A stretch of DNA of 64,000 bases from contig JACKPW010000005.1 of assembly GCA_024233215.1 (NCBI GenBank), positions 248,001-312,000 of the forward strand, in the 5' to 3' direction. Within the stretch, counting starts at the first letter, position 1; each line of letters opens with the position of its first letter. Position numbers and translations under genes: made by a program. This stretch comes from Verrucomicrobiales bacterium. GTDB taxonomy: Bacteria > Verrucomicrobiota > Verrucomicrobiia > Limisphaerales > J093. Positions 1 through 9,205 of the stretch are shown here, one piece after another. The notes beneath the pieces are model-generated. The model saw nothing but the letters and a program-made list of their open reading frames with translations, was not told where the DNA came from and did no database searches.

Positions 1-219
1 AAATCCGGGAGGGACTTGGCACCGTGCTGGGCGCCCTCGATGCTCGGATGATAGATGCTTTGAGCCATAATGCTTGCTGTGTCTGTGATGAGTGTTCTTG
101 CGTATCGCGACCGTCAGGATTAACAGCGCTGGCAGGCGTGGCAACTCAATTTTGGGGAGGGCAGCCCTCCCTCCCCCCTCCGGCTTGCGTCCGAGCCCGC
201 CTTCGGGCACTGTCACGCC

Positions 220-2616
220 ATGCATGCTTCGGTTTCCCGTCGTTCCACCCTCGGGCTGTGGATTCTCACTCTGGGTCTCCTCGGTTTCCTCCCGACCTTG
301 TCCGCCGCTGATGCCGGTTCCGGGGCCGGGGACAAGGCGAAGAAGGAGGAGGGGAAGATCAAGGCGTACGACGAGGTGATCACCGAGAAGGCCAGGACCC
401 AGGCGGGCCTGTTTCGGGTCCATCAGATCGACGACAAGCTCTTCTATGAGATCGTGCCCGGAGTGCTTGACCGCGACTTGCTCTGGGTCACCCAGATCGC
501 CGCCACCACCGCCGGCAACAGCTACGCCGGCATGCCCGTGGGCAACCAGATCGTGCGCTGGGAGAAACGCGGCGACCGCATCCTGCTTCGCGACGTGCGC
601 TACGGCATTCGTGCCGACACGGAGGATTCGATCGCGCTGGCAGTGAAGCAATCGAACCTCGCGCCGATCATCAAGGCCTTCGACGTCCTGGCCTACGGGA
701 AGGACCTGGCCGCCGTGATCGAGGTTACCGATCTCTTTACCAAGGACGTGCCGGAATTCAGCGCCGTGAGCGCCCTCGACGCCGGCAGTCTGGCAGGGGA
801 CCGGACCTTCGTGGATCGGGTCAAGGTGTTCCCCAAGAACATCAACGTCGAGGTGCTCGCCACCTACGCCACCAAGAAGCAGGGGGACAATGATCCCCGC
901 AGCAGTGGCATCACCGCCCGGATTCATCACAGCATGGTCGACCTTCCGGCCGACCCGATGAAACCGCGGCGGCTCGACGAACGGGTCGGGTTCTTCTCCG
1001 TGGGGTTCACCGACTTCGCGGATGACCGGGACCATCAGGCCGAGCAAATCCGGTACATCACCCGTTGGCGGTTGGAGAAGCAGGACCCCGCAGCGGAGGT
1101 CTCCGAGCCGGTCAAGCCCATCGTCTTCTACGTGGCGCGCGAGGTTCCCGAGAAGTGGAAGCCCTATGTCAAACAGGGCATCGAAGACTGGCAGCCCGCC
1201 TTCGAGGCCGCCGGCTTCAAGAACGCCATACTCGGTCCTTACGCCCCCGATCCCCACGAGGATCCTGACTGGGACGCCGAGGATGCCCGCATCTCGAGCA
1301 TCCGCTGGCTGCCCTCCGATATCGAGAACGCCTTCGGCCCCCATGTGCATGACCCCCGCACCGGCGAAATCCTCGAGGCCGACGTGCGCATCTATCACAA
1401 CGTCCAGAAACTCGTGCGCGACTGGTATTTCGTGCAGGCTTCACCCAACGACCCGGACGCGCAGCATCTTCCGCTGCCCGACGAGTTGGTAGGGAAACTC
1501 ATCCGGTTCGTGGTCGCCCACGAGGTCGGCCACTCCCTCGGGTTCCCTCACAACATGAAGGCTTCATCGACCTACTCCATCGCGCAGCTCCGCGACCCGG
1601 ACTGGACCCGCAAGAACGGGACCGCCCCTTCCATCATGGATTACGCCCGCTTCAATTACGTCGCCCAACCCGGGGATGACGCCGCGTTGCTCCCAGGCGT
1701 CGGTCCCTATGACTTCTTCGCGGTGAACTGGGGCTACCACCAGTTCGGTGGAGATGCCGATGAGAAGGCGGAACTCGAGAAGCTGACCCATCAGCAGGTC
1801 GACAACCCCATCCTGCGCTTTGGCGGGCCCAATCCCCGGGTGGATTCCACCCAGCAGACGGAGGATCTTGGAGACGACGCGGTGGAGGCCACCCGACTGG
1901 GGCTCCTCAACCTGGAACGGGTGGCCGCCAACCTGATCCAGGCCACCGGCCGGCCGGGCGAGGACTACGCGTTGCTCGAGAACATGTACGACCAGGTCCT
2001 GAACCAGTGGAACCGCGAAATGGGTCACGTCGTCAACGTCGTGGGCGGGGTGCAGGAGATCAACCTGTACTACGGCGACGCCGACCGCCGGTTCTTTCCG
2101 AACGACGCGGGATACCAGCGTCGCGCCCTGGGGTTCCTCGTTGAGCACGCCCTGCAGACCCCGAGGCTGTTCCTGGACCCGGACATCGTGTTGCGCCTGT
2201 CGGCGAGCGGCGTGGCGGACAAGATTCTGGGGGCGCAACGCCGGGTGTTGACCGGACTCCTGGACGACGAGCGCATCAAGCGGATGGCTCAGTCCGTGGA
2301 TACCGCTTCCGACGAACCGCTTACCCCCGCCGAGATGGTGCAGACGCTGCATGCCGGCCTGTTCGACGAGTGGCAGGAGGCTCAACCGGGTATCGACGTC
2401 TATCGACGCAATCTGCAGCGGTCCACGGTCGATATCCTGGGGACTGCCGTCAAGGCCGCCTCCGCCAGTTCCGATCTGCCGGCCCTGGCGCGCCAGGAAC
2501 TGCAGCGCATCGATACCGACCTGGACCAGGCGCTGACGAAGGACCTCACGCCGCTGATCCGGGCCCACGCAGAGGATCTGCGCGCCCGCATCGCCAAGAT
2601 CCTGGACCCGGACTGA
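220..2616 (+). CDS. Secreted zinc-dependent metalloprotease (DUF4953/DUF5117-like)
   Basis: The 798-residue product starts with a signal peptide (basic MHASVSRR followed by a Leu-rich core ending near LSAADA), so it is probably exported to the periplasm or beyond. A zincin motif, HEVGHSLGFPH, lies at residues 434-444: H434, H438 and H444 would bind zinc and E435 would be the catalytic base. A SIMDYARFNY stretch about 35 residues later looks like the Met-turn of metzincin-type peptidases. The length and the layout (long beta-rich N-terminal half, central protease, helical C-terminus) fit the DUF5117/DUF4953 family known from Bacteroidetes, Planctomycetes and Verrucomicrobia. Its substrate is unknown. 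The gene stands alone, with tRNA-Arg downstream on the other strand. The family call is confident; the physiological role is not known. Confidence 0.88.
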   Translation: MHASVSRRSTLGLWILTLGLLGFLPTLSAADAGSGAGDKAKKEEGKIKAYDEVITEKARTQAGLFRVHQIDDKLFYEIVPGVLDRDLLWVTQIAATTAGNSYAGMPVGNQIVRWEKRGDRILLRDVRYGIRADTEDSIALAVKQSNLAPIIKAFDVLAYGKDLAAVIEVTDLFTKDVPEFSAVSALDAGSLAGDRTFVDRVKVFPKNINVEVLATYATKKQGDNDPRSSGITARIHHSMVDLPADPMKPRRLDERVGFFSVGFTDFADDRDHQAEQIRYITRWRLEKQDPAAEVSEPVKPIVFYVAREVPEKWKPYVKQGIEDWQPAFEAAGFKNAILGPYAPDPHEDPDWDAEDARISSIRWLPSDIENAFGPHVHDPRTGEILEADVRIYHNVQKLVRDWYFVQASPNDPDAQHLPLPDELVGKLIRFVVAHEVGHSLGFPHNMKASSTYSIAQLRDPDWTRKNGTAPSIMDYARFNYVAQPGDDAALLPGVGPYDFFAVNWGYHQFGGDADEKAELEKLTHQQVDNPILRFGGPNPRVDSTQQTEDLGDDAVEATRLGLLNLERVAANLIQATGRPGEDYALLENMYDQVLNQWNREMGHVVNVVGGVQEINLYYGDADRRFFPNDAGYQRRALGFLVEHALQTPRLFLDPDIVLRLSASGVADKILGAQRRVLTGLLDDERIKRMAQSVDTASDEPLTPAEMVQTLHAGLFDEWQEAQPGIDVYRRNLQRSTVDILGTAVKAASASSDLPALARQELQRIDTDLDQALTKDLTPLIRAHAEDLRARIAKILDPD

Positions 2617-2746
2617 ATTGCGCCCGCTGCCGTTGTCGGCATCCGCGGTTTTCAGCTGTAAACGACTGGCCGGACGCGGCCCGGACCGAATTGGGATCTT
2701 TCCCTGGAGATCGAGTTGATGTTCGGCGATGGGCGGGAGCTTGAAG

Positions 2747-2823
2747 TGGTACGCCGGGAGGGACTCGAACCCCCAACCACCTGATCCGAAGTCAGGTGCT
2801 CTATCCAATTGAGCTACCGACGC
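2747..2823 (-). tRNA. tRNA-Arg (anticodon TCG)
   Basis: On the minus strand the sequence folds as a cloverleaf. It has a 7-bp acceptor stem (GCGTCGG with CCGGCGT, including G-U pairs), a D-arm around GCTCAATTGGATAGAGC, an anticodon stem CCTGA/TCAGG enclosing loop CTTCGGA, and a T-arm GGGGG-TTCGAGT-CCCTC. The anticodon TCG reads the arginine codon CGA and, by wobble, possibly other CGN codons. The 3' CCA appears to be encoded (TGG at 2747-2749 on the plus strand). No other intact tRNA was recognised in the window. Confidence 0.95.
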
Positions 2824-3076
2824 GACCTATCGTGGCCCGGAGAACCCCGGCCATCGGTGCGTTTTCTCCCTGTGTGGGCCGCCTCGGTTCGCAGCCCTGG
2901 CAGGTGGCGGCGGCCGCAGGCGTTTCGCACGCGAGATTCATCGCAAAGATCCGCGCCGGGGGCAAGCTCATCCAGCAGCCCATCCCGCGCACGCCATCCG
3001 ACTCGATCCGCAGCGCTGTCTCCGGCCCACTGAAATCGGCTGGTTCTCCGCCGCCTTCCCGTTCATGGTCCTCGCC

Positions 3077-5422
3077 ATGAAGCCACGGTCCATTGCCCCC
3101 TGCCTTCCGTCGATCCTCGCGGGTCTGGTTGTGACCGTCACCGCCGCGCAATCGCCGCGTATTGACAATCGTGCCGCAAAGCCCGGCGAATGGGGGTATC
3201 ACCCGGCGGACGGTGAATCGGTTCTCCTCAATCCCCCCACCTTCACCTGGTTGCACGAAAACGACGCCGTCGCCTACACGGTCCAATGGTCCACGCGCGC
3301 CGACCTGTTCGATGCCACGTCGGTGGCGGGTTTCCGCTGGCCGACCTACACGCATCACACCGTTTTCGCGCCGGGCACCTACTACTGGCGTTACCGGTAT
3401 CAGGACCGGGCAGGGGAGGTGTCGAACTGGAGTGTCAGTCGGCGGGTGGTCGTGCCGGAGGACGCCACGGGTTTCCCGATGCCCACGGTGGCGCAACAGC
3501 GGGAGCGCGTGCCGATCGGGCATCCGCGCCTGTTCGTGCGGCCGGTCGACCTGCCGGAGTTACGCAAGGTGGCGGAAGGCCGGGGGATGGAACGTTTCGC
3601 GGCGTTGCGGGCGGAGGCTGACCGGGTGATCGCGGCCGGGCCGACGCCTGAGCCGGACCACCTGGGGTCCGCCCGGGACAAGAACAACCCCGAGTTGATC
3701 CAGTATTGGTGGCCAAACCGGGTGCAAACCCTGCGGGCGTGCGAGGAAGCCGAGGTGCTGGCGTTTGTCTACCTGATCACTCGGGAACCCCGTTACGGCG
3801 AAGCGGCGCGCAAGTGGATCCTGCACCTGACTTCGTGGGACCCGGACGGCCCGACCAACTTCGGCCTGAACTGCGAGGCGGCGAAGCCGATGCTGCATCG
3901 GTTGCCGCGGGCCTATGACTGGGCCTACGCGGCGCTTTCGCCGGAGGACCGCGAAGTGGTTCGAAGGGTCATGCTGCGTCGCGTGACGGATGCCTGGAAC
4001 TCGGGGGAGATCAAGCGCGGGGTGGGGCATCTCAACGAGCCCTACAACAGTCACGGCAACCGGGTCTGGCACAAGGTGGCCGAAGCCGGGATCGCGTTTC
4101 TCGGGGACATTCCCGAGGCGGAACTGTGGCTCGATTACGCGGTGAACAAGTTCTACGCCTGTTATCCGGTGTGGTCGGACGCCGACGGCGGTTGGCACGA
4201 GGGGGTGAGTTACTGGGCCGGCTACATGAGCAAGGCGGTCTGGTGGCTGCAGTTCGCCCACACGACCCTTGGCATCGACGGATTGCGCAAACCGTTCTTT
4301 GCGCACGTGGGCGATTTCCCGTTGTATGTCGCGCCACCGCACTCGCCGAATTCGGGCTTTGGCGATCTGGCCTTTCGCCCGCCGAGTTCCGGTTGGGGCG
4401 GTTTCCTTGAGTTCCTGATCCGGGCCAAGAGCGCCCAACCCGATGGCGAGCGCGCCGGCTACTGGCGTTGGTGGGCGGAGCAGTGGGGGATGCGGGACCA
4501 GGACGGCATCCTTGGGTTCCTTTACCTCGCGACCCTGCCCGACATGCCACCGTCGACGCCGCCGACCGATCTGCCGCAATCGAAGGTCTTCCGGGGCATT
4601 GGGGTGGCCAGCCTGCACACGACGCTCCTCGACAGCCGGGACGACGTGCATTTCCTGTTCAAATCGAGTCCGTTCGGGACCCAGAGCCACGGTCACAACC
4701 CGCACAATTCATTTCAGCTCAACGCCTATGGGGAAGCGCTGTTGACCACCTGCGTCTATCGCGACCTGCACGGGAGCAAGTTTCATTACCAATGGGCGCA
4801 CAGCACAGTGGCGCACAACGCGCTGCTGGTGGACGGGCAGGGGCAGCGCAAGCACACGGCGTCGCCGGACGGAAACATCGTGGCCTTCGAATCGCGGCCC
4901 GAGGCCGACTACGTGGCCGGCGAGGCGGCGGCGGCGTATGAAGGGCGGTTGAAGCGTTACACCCGACGCGCGGTGCTGGTGAAGGGGGACACCCCGTTCG
5001 TGGTGCTGCTGGACGAGATCGAAGCCGTGAAGCCGGCGACCTACCAGTTCATGCTGCACGCGCTGGCGCCGTTCGGAATCGACGAAGGGAATGCCGGCCT
5101 GCAGGTGACCCAGCCGAAGGCCGGAGCGGTGGTTCGGTATCTCTCATCGGCCCCGCTGAGGTTTCGGCAGTGGGACGGTTACGAACCGCCGCCGACGAAG
5201 GAGTTTCCGAACCAATGGCACGTTGAGGCCGGCACGACGGAACCGCTGGAAGCGCTGAACCTGCTCACCGTGATTGTGCCCTACCGGGCCGGTGAGCAAC
5301 CGGAGGTCAATGCGACGCGGGCGGATGATGCCAGCGGGACCGTCGCCGTGATCGTCGTGGGCGGGGAGAAATACGCTTTGGAATTCAACCGGAACGGCGG
5401 CTGGGCGGTGACGCGGCCGTGA
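3077..5422 (+). CDS. Heparinase II/III-like secreted protein (DUF4962 + heparinase C-domain)
   Basis: The 781-residue product begins with a signal peptide (MKPRSIAPCLPSILAGLVVTVTAAQ). An in-frame ATG 12 bases upstream (3065) is possible, but the start at 3077 gives the cleaner signal peptide. Residues of about 30-130 form a beta-rich fibronectin-like module (DUF4962-type: LNPPTFTWLHE, YYWRYRYQDRAGEVSNWS). An alpha/alpha toroid follows, with GLNCEAAKPMLHRLPRAYDW and a conserved NEPYNSHGNRVWH segment. The last third resembles the heparinase II/III beta-sandwich (GTQSHGHNPHNSFQLNAYGE, VAHNALLVDGQGQ). Family members are polysaccharide lyases acting on acidic glycans; the actual substrate cannot be read from sequence. 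It stands alone, with a hypothetical gene converging from the right. Confidence 0.85.
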   Translation: MKPRSIAPCLPSILAGLVVTVTAAQSPRIDNRAAKPGEWGYHPADGESVLLNPPTFTWLHENDAVAYTVQWSTRADLFDATSVAGFRWPTYTHHTVFAPGTYYWRYRYQDRAGEVSNWSVSRRVVVPEDATGFPMPTVAQQRERVPIGHPRLFVRPVDLPELRKVAEGRGMERFAALRAEADRVIAAGPTPEPDHLGSARDKNNPELIQYWWPNRVQTLRACEEAEVLAFVYLITREPRYGEAARKWILHLTSWDPDGPTNFGLNCEAAKPMLHRLPRAYDWAYAALSPEDREVVRRVMLRRVTDAWNSGEIKRGVGHLNEPYNSHGNRVWHKVAEAGIAFLGDIPEAELWLDYAVNKFYACYPVWSDADGGWHEGVSYWAGYMSKAVWWLQFAHTTLGIDGLRKPFFAHVGDFPLYVAPPHSPNSGFGDLAFRPPSSGWGGFLEFLIRAKSAQPDGERAGYWRWWAEQWGMRDQDGILGFLYLATLPDMPPSTPPTDLPQSKVFRGIGVASLHTTLLDSRDDVHFLFKSSPFGTQSHGHNPHNSFQLNAYGEALLTTCVYRDLHGSKFHYQWAHSTVAHNALLVDGQGQRKHTASPDGNIVAFESRPEADYVAGEAAAAYEGRLKRYTRRAVLVKGDTPFVVLLDEIEAVKPATYQFMLHALAPFGIDEGNAGLQVTQPKAGAVVRYLSSAPLRFRQWDGYEPPPTKEFPNQWHVEAGTTEPLEALNLLTVIVPYRAGEQPEVNATRADDASGTVAVIVVGGEKYALEFNRNGGWAVTRP

Positions 5423-5443
5423 GCATGACATTCCCTGAGGGTG

Positions 5444-5935
5444 CTAGCCGCCTTCACCTGCACAGGACAGGGGTTCCAGGTAGCGGCGGAATCGTTCCAA
5501 GGCTTCAGGGGCTGTCGATCCATTGCGAGTCGGGAGTTCGAACGCAGAGATACATCTATCGGGCGTCGAGAACGCCACGAACCAGTCCATACTGGCGTCG
5601 ATGATCGCTGCTACTTTCCGATTGTGCCGCAACATAACCCACCTCCAACCGGAAGCAGGGATTCTGGGAGTGGACAGGCCGATGCCGTCAAACAGGGCTG
5701 GCTCATGGCGTTCTGGGATGGGTAGAAATACTCCGAGATTGACATGAACGCGCAGCTCACCGCCACGCCGATACACAATCTCCACGGTCTCTTGCTTCCA
5801 GCCTGAGTCCTTCGTCCAGATTCGCCTGTACGCTGCGCCTTTGTGAAGCACTGGATCTGAGGGAAAGCCATAACTCGGGAGCACCGACTTGAGATGATCG
5901 GTTGCAGCTTCCAGCGCGAGCTTGAAGTTCCCCAT
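5444..5935 (-). CDS. Hypothetical protein (possible DUF4304-like fold)
   Basis: The 163-residue product begins MGNFKLALEAATDHLKSVLPSYGF and shows an alternating pattern of strands (AAYRRIWTKDSGWKQETVEIVYRRG, ELRVHVNLGVFLP) followed by helices. This loosely recalls the DUF4304 layout, in which an N-terminal helix precedes a sheet that begins after a GF-x-K/R-x turn. It has no signal peptide, membrane segment or recognised catalytic motif. The region looks lower in GC than its neighbours by eye, which may suggest acquisition by transfer. It ends 21 bases from the heparinase-like gene and starts 39 bases from the end of aspS on the same strand, so it could be co-transcribed with aspS. Function unknown. 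Confidence 0.6.
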   Translation of the reverse strand: MGNFKLALEAATDHLKSVLPSYGFPSDPVLHKGAAYRRIWTKDSGWKQETVEIVYRRGGELRVHVNLGVFLPIPERHEPALFDGIGLSTPRIPASGWRWVMLRHNRKVAAIIDASMDWFVAFSTPDRCISAFELPTRNGSTAPEALERFRRYLEPLSCAGEGG

Positions 5936-5974
5936 CCCTTGCAGAGTGAGTCCAACGAGTGCTTCGACTACTAG

Positions 5975-7774
5975 CTACTCCCGCTTCGCCCCCTTCACTT
6001 CAAGGTGCAGGTCGCGGAGTTGGCGCGGTTCGGCCATGCCGGGGGAATCGGTCATCAGGCAGGTGCCCTTGGCGGTCTTCGGGAAGGCGATGACGTCGCG
6101 GATGCTGGGAGTGCCGCAAAGCAGTGCAATCAACCGGTCGAAGCCGAGCGCGATCCCACCATGCGGCGGGGCGCCGTACTTGAACGCCTCCAGCATGTAG
6201 CCAAAGCGCGTCTGGGCCACGTCCGGCGGGATCTGGAGCACGTCCTCGAAGACCGTCTTTTGCACGTCGCGCTGGTGGATACGAATGCTGCCGCCCCCCA
6301 GTTCCACGCCGTTCACCACCACATCATAGTGCTGGCCGCGCACGGCCTTGGGATCGCTCGTGAGCAACGGAATGTCCTCCGCCACCGGGGCCGTGAAGGG
6401 ATGATGACTCGAATACCAGCGGTTGTTCTCCTTGTCGAAGCTCAACAGCGGGAAATCCACCACCCACAGGAAATCGAACCGTTTCGGGTCAATGCTGAGC
6501 TTGCCCTGTTGCTGGAGCAACTCCGCCGCGTAGAGCCGGATGCGGCCCAGGATTTCGCAGGCCGTCAGCCATTGGTCCGCGGCGAACAGGATCAGGTCGC
6601 CCTCCTCGATCCCGAGTTTCGCCGTCAAGGCCTCGCGTTCGGCGTCGCCGAAGAACTTCACGATGGGGGATTTCCATTCGCCGTTTTCGACCTTGATGAA
6701 AGCGAGGCCCTTTGCGCCGAATCCCTTGGCGTATTCGGTCATCGTCTCCATCTGGCCCTGGGTCACGCAGGCCAGCCCCTTGGCGTTGAGCGCCTTGACC
6801 ACGCCGCCACCGGCGACCGCCCCGCTGAACACCTTGAACTGGCTGTTCCGGAACTCCTCGGTGAAGTCCTGAATGTGCATCTCAAACCGGGTGTCCGGCT
6901 TGTCGATGCCGTAGCGGTCCAGGGCTTCCTGGAAGCTCAACCGCTTGAACGGCGTCGGAACGTCGATGCCGAGAGACACCTTCCAGATCTGCTTCAGCAA
7001 TCCCTCGATGAGCGCGTAGATGTCCTCGCGCTCGATGAACGACATTTCGATGTCGATCTGGGTGAACTCGGGTTGGCGATCCGCGCGCAGGTCCTCGTCA
7101 CGATAGCAGCGGGCCAGTTGGAAATAACGTTCCACGCCCGCCACCATGAGCACCTGTTTGAACTGCTGGGGCGATTGCGGCAGCGCGTAGAACGTCCCGG
7201 GTTCGCGGCGGTTTGGGACCAGGAACTCGCGGGCGCCTTCCGGGGTGGATTTGAACAGCGTCGGCGTCTCGATCTCGAGGAATCCCTGCTCCTCCATGAA
7301 CACCCGGGTGGCGGTGGCGGCCTTCGACCTGAGTCGGAGGTTGCGCATCATCTCCGGTCGGCGCAGGTCGAGGTAGCGGAACTTGAGCCGCAGTTCCTCG
7401 TTGACCTTCGAGGCGATTTCCGGGTCGTCGACCACGAAGGGCAGGACCTCGGCGTGGTTCAGGAGTTTCAACGCGCTGACGAGCACCTCCACCTGACCGG
7501 TGGGGATCTTGTCGTTGTTCGTGCCCTCTGGGCGATGGCGCACGCTGCCGGTGACTTCGATGACGCTTTCGCTGTGCAGCGCGGCGGCGCGGTCGCAGAG
7601 ATCCTGTGGGACATCCTGTGGGTCGAACACGCTTTGGGTGCGACCTTCGCGGTCCCGGATATCGATGAAGATCACACCGCCCAGGTCCCGCTTGGAATGG
7701 ACCCAGCCGGTCAGCGTCACAGTCTGCCCGATGTGTTCGGGGCGCAGTTCGTTGCAATGGTGCGTGCGTTTCAT
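5975..7774 (-). CDS. aspS: Aspartate--tRNA ligase
   Basis: The 599-residue product is a full-length bacterial aspartyl-tRNA synthetase that charges tRNA-Asp in the cytoplasm. The N-terminal OB fold is clear (GQTVTLTGWVHSKRDLGGVIFIDIRDR). Class II motif 2 reads RCYRDEDLRADRQPEFTQ, the bacterial GAD insertion domain occupies the middle, and motif 3 is GGIALGFDRLIALLCG near the C-terminus. The start at 7774 (MKRTHHCNELRPEHIG) was chosen because the frame upstream is low-complexity and matches no synthetase. The RDLGG sequence in the anticodon-binding fold looks like the Leu form of discriminating AspRS rather than the His form of non-discriminating enzymes; this is an inference from family knowledge. 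Confidence 0.97.
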   Translation of the reverse strand: MKRTHHCNELRPEHIGQTVTLTGWVHSKRDLGGVIFIDIRDREGRTQSVFDPQDVPQDLCDRAAALHSESVIEVTGSVRHRPEGTNNDKIPTGQVEVLVSALKLLNHAEVLPFVVDDPEIASKVNEELRLKFRYLDLRRPEMMRNLRLRSKAATATRVFMEEQGFLEIETPTLFKSTPEGAREFLVPNRREPGTFYALPQSPQQFKQVLMVAGVERYFQLARCYRDEDLRADRQPEFTQIDIEMSFIEREDIYALIEGLLKQIWKVSLGIDVPTPFKRLSFQEALDRYGIDKPDTRFEMHIQDFTEEFRNSQFKVFSGAVAGGGVVKALNAKGLACVTQGQMETMTEYAKGFGAKGLAFIKVENGEWKSPIVKFFGDAEREALTAKLGIEEGDLILFAADQWLTACEILGRIRLYAAELLQQQGKLSIDPKRFDFLWVVDFPLLSFDKENNRWYSSHHPFTAPVAEDIPLLTSDPKAVRGQHYDVVVNGVELGGGSIRIHQRDVQKTVFEDVLQIPPDVAQTRFGYMLEAFKYGAPPHGGIALGFDRLIALLCGTPSIRDVIAFPKTAKGTCLMTDSPGMAEPRQLRDLHLEVKGAKRE

Positions 7775-7926
7775 GGCGCGTCGTTGCCGTGCCGGCAGGG
7801 GCGGGGGGCTTTCAACGGGAGGCCGCCTTTGTTCCGGCTGGACGCCTCCACCCGCCGTTGCCCGGCAAAACGGAACGCGGATGCTGGGCGTCCCCCGGTG
7901 AAAATCAAAGTCCAAAGTGGTTGTCT

Positions 7927-7956
7927 GAAAGCCTCCTTCGCCAAGGGGAGGCTTTC
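7927..7956. other. Perfect 10-bp hairpin upstream of aspS
   Basis: GAAAGCCTCC and its exact complement GGAGGCTTTC are separated by 10 bases. The hairpin lies in the divergent spacer between aspS (start 7774, minus) and the radical SAM gene (start 8027, plus). On the plus strand it runs into a short T-rich tail (TTTCC). It could be a terminator-like stem or a structure in the aspS leader, which would be about 150 bases long. No T-box or other known leader motif was recognised. Confidence 0.4.
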
Positions 7957-8026
7957 TTTCCGCGGGTTCGGGGTGTAGGCTGGCACGGCTTCAGGGAAAG
8001 CAGCCCGCGACTGGAGCGGGCGGGTC

Positions 8027-9205
8027 ATGACGGATCGAGGTCGTAAGATTGTCGCGTTGACCGGCCGGGCCGGCAAGGCCTGCCCGGAGATGGCGACGCT
8101 GGCCGCGCGCTTGGATGCGCGGACGAAGGTGGGCGTTCTCTGGCATCGTGAGGACGGGAAGGTGCGGTGTGTGGCCTGTGCCCATCGCTGCCTGTTGCGT
8201 CCGGGCCAGCGTGGCGCCTGCAAGGTGCGGTTCCATGGGGAGGACGGTTTGCGGGTCCCGCATGGTTATGTCGCCGGGCTCGCCGTCGACCCCGTGGAGA
8301 AGAAGCCGTTCTATCACGTGCTGCCGGGCAGCGAGGTGCTGACCTTCGGCATGCTGGGTTGTGACCTGCGTTGCGACTACTGCCAGAACTGGCTGACCAG
8401 CCAGGTCTTGCGCGACCCGGAGGCGGTCGGACGGATGCAGGCCGCCACGCCGGAGCAGATTGTCGGGGCGGCGGTTCGATCGGGCGTGCGGATGGTGGTG
8501 TCGAGCTACAACGAGCCATTGATCACGGCGGAATGGGCGGGCGCGATCTTCGACGAGGCGGCAACGGCAGGCCTCCCTTGCGCCATGGTCTCCAATGGAC
8601 ACGCGACACCGGAGGTGCTGGACTTCCTGCAACCGCGGTTGACTGCCGTCAAGATCGACCTCAAGGGCTTTCACGCGGGGAGGTACCGGCGGCTTGGCGG
8701 TGATTTGCGGGCGATCCGGCGCACCCTCGAGTCCGTGCATCGTCGCGGCCTGTGGCTGGAAGTCGTGACGCTGCTGGTGCCCGGGTTCAACGATGATCCC
8801 GGGGAGTTGCGGGAACTCACCCGGTTCCTGGCCGGGGTCAGTCCGCGCATCCCGTGGCATGTGACGGCGTTTCACCCGAACTACCGCAGCACGGCCTCGC
8901 GGCGAACCTCCGCACGACAGCTTTGCGCCGCAGCGGAACTGGGAGTTGAGGCGGGACTGAAGTTCGTATACGCGGGCAACGTCCCCGGGCAGGTGGCGGA
9001 ATGGGAGGACACCCGCTGCCCGGATTGCGGCACCACCGTCATCCGGCGAACCGGGTTTCGGGTGACCGGAACCCGCCTCCTGGAGGGCGGGGTGTGTCCG
9101 AAATGCCGTTGCGTGTTGCCGGGGTTGTGGGATGCCACCGGCATGGGTCGGCTGATTCGCCCGGGGTTGCCGATCCTGAATCCTCCTCCGCCCGGAGTGC
9201 CATGA
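8027..9205 (+). CDS. amrS: AmmeMemoRadiSam system radical SAM enzyme
   Basis: The 392-residue product carries a radical SAM cluster motif CDLRCDYC (C112, C116, C119), where a [4Fe-4S] cluster would bind S-adenosylmethionine. The N-terminal part is Cys-rich (CVACAHRCLLRPGQRGACKVR), as expected in AmrS proteins, and GYVAGLAVDPVEKKPFYHVLPG is a family hallmark. The C-terminus has two CxxC knuckles (CPDCG, CPKCRC) resembling a rubredoxin-like metal site. The family is broadly conserved with Memo-like and AMMECR1 proteins, but the reaction is unknown. The stop overlaps the start of the Memo-like gene (ATGA), indicating translational coupling. Confidence 0.92.
   Translation: MTDRGRKIVALTGRAGKACPEMATLAARLDARTKVGVLWHREDGKVRCVACAHRCLLRPGQRGACKVRFHGEDGLRVPHGYVAGLAVDPVEKKPFYHVLPGSEVLTFGMLGCDLRCDYCQNWLTSQVLRDPEAVGRMQAATPEQIVGAAVRSGVRMVVSSYNEPLITAEWAGAIFDEAATAGLPCAMVSNGHATPEVLDFLQPRLTAVKIDLKGFHAGRYRRLGGDLRAIRRTLESVHRRGLWLEVVTLLVPGFNDDPGELRELTRFLAGVSPRIPWHVTAFHPNYRSTASRRTSARQLCAAAELGVEAGLKFVYAGNVPGQVAEWEDTRCPDCGTTVIRRTGFRVTGTRLLEGGVCPKCRCVLPGLWDATGMGRLIRPGLPILNPPPPGVP

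Noticed and set aside
6005..7978. Long open frame on the plus strand opposite aspS (657 codons)
   Set aside because: It is fully antisense to a certain aspartyl-tRNA synthetase and shows Arg/His/Leu-rich, non-domain-like sequence typical of high-GC shadow frames.
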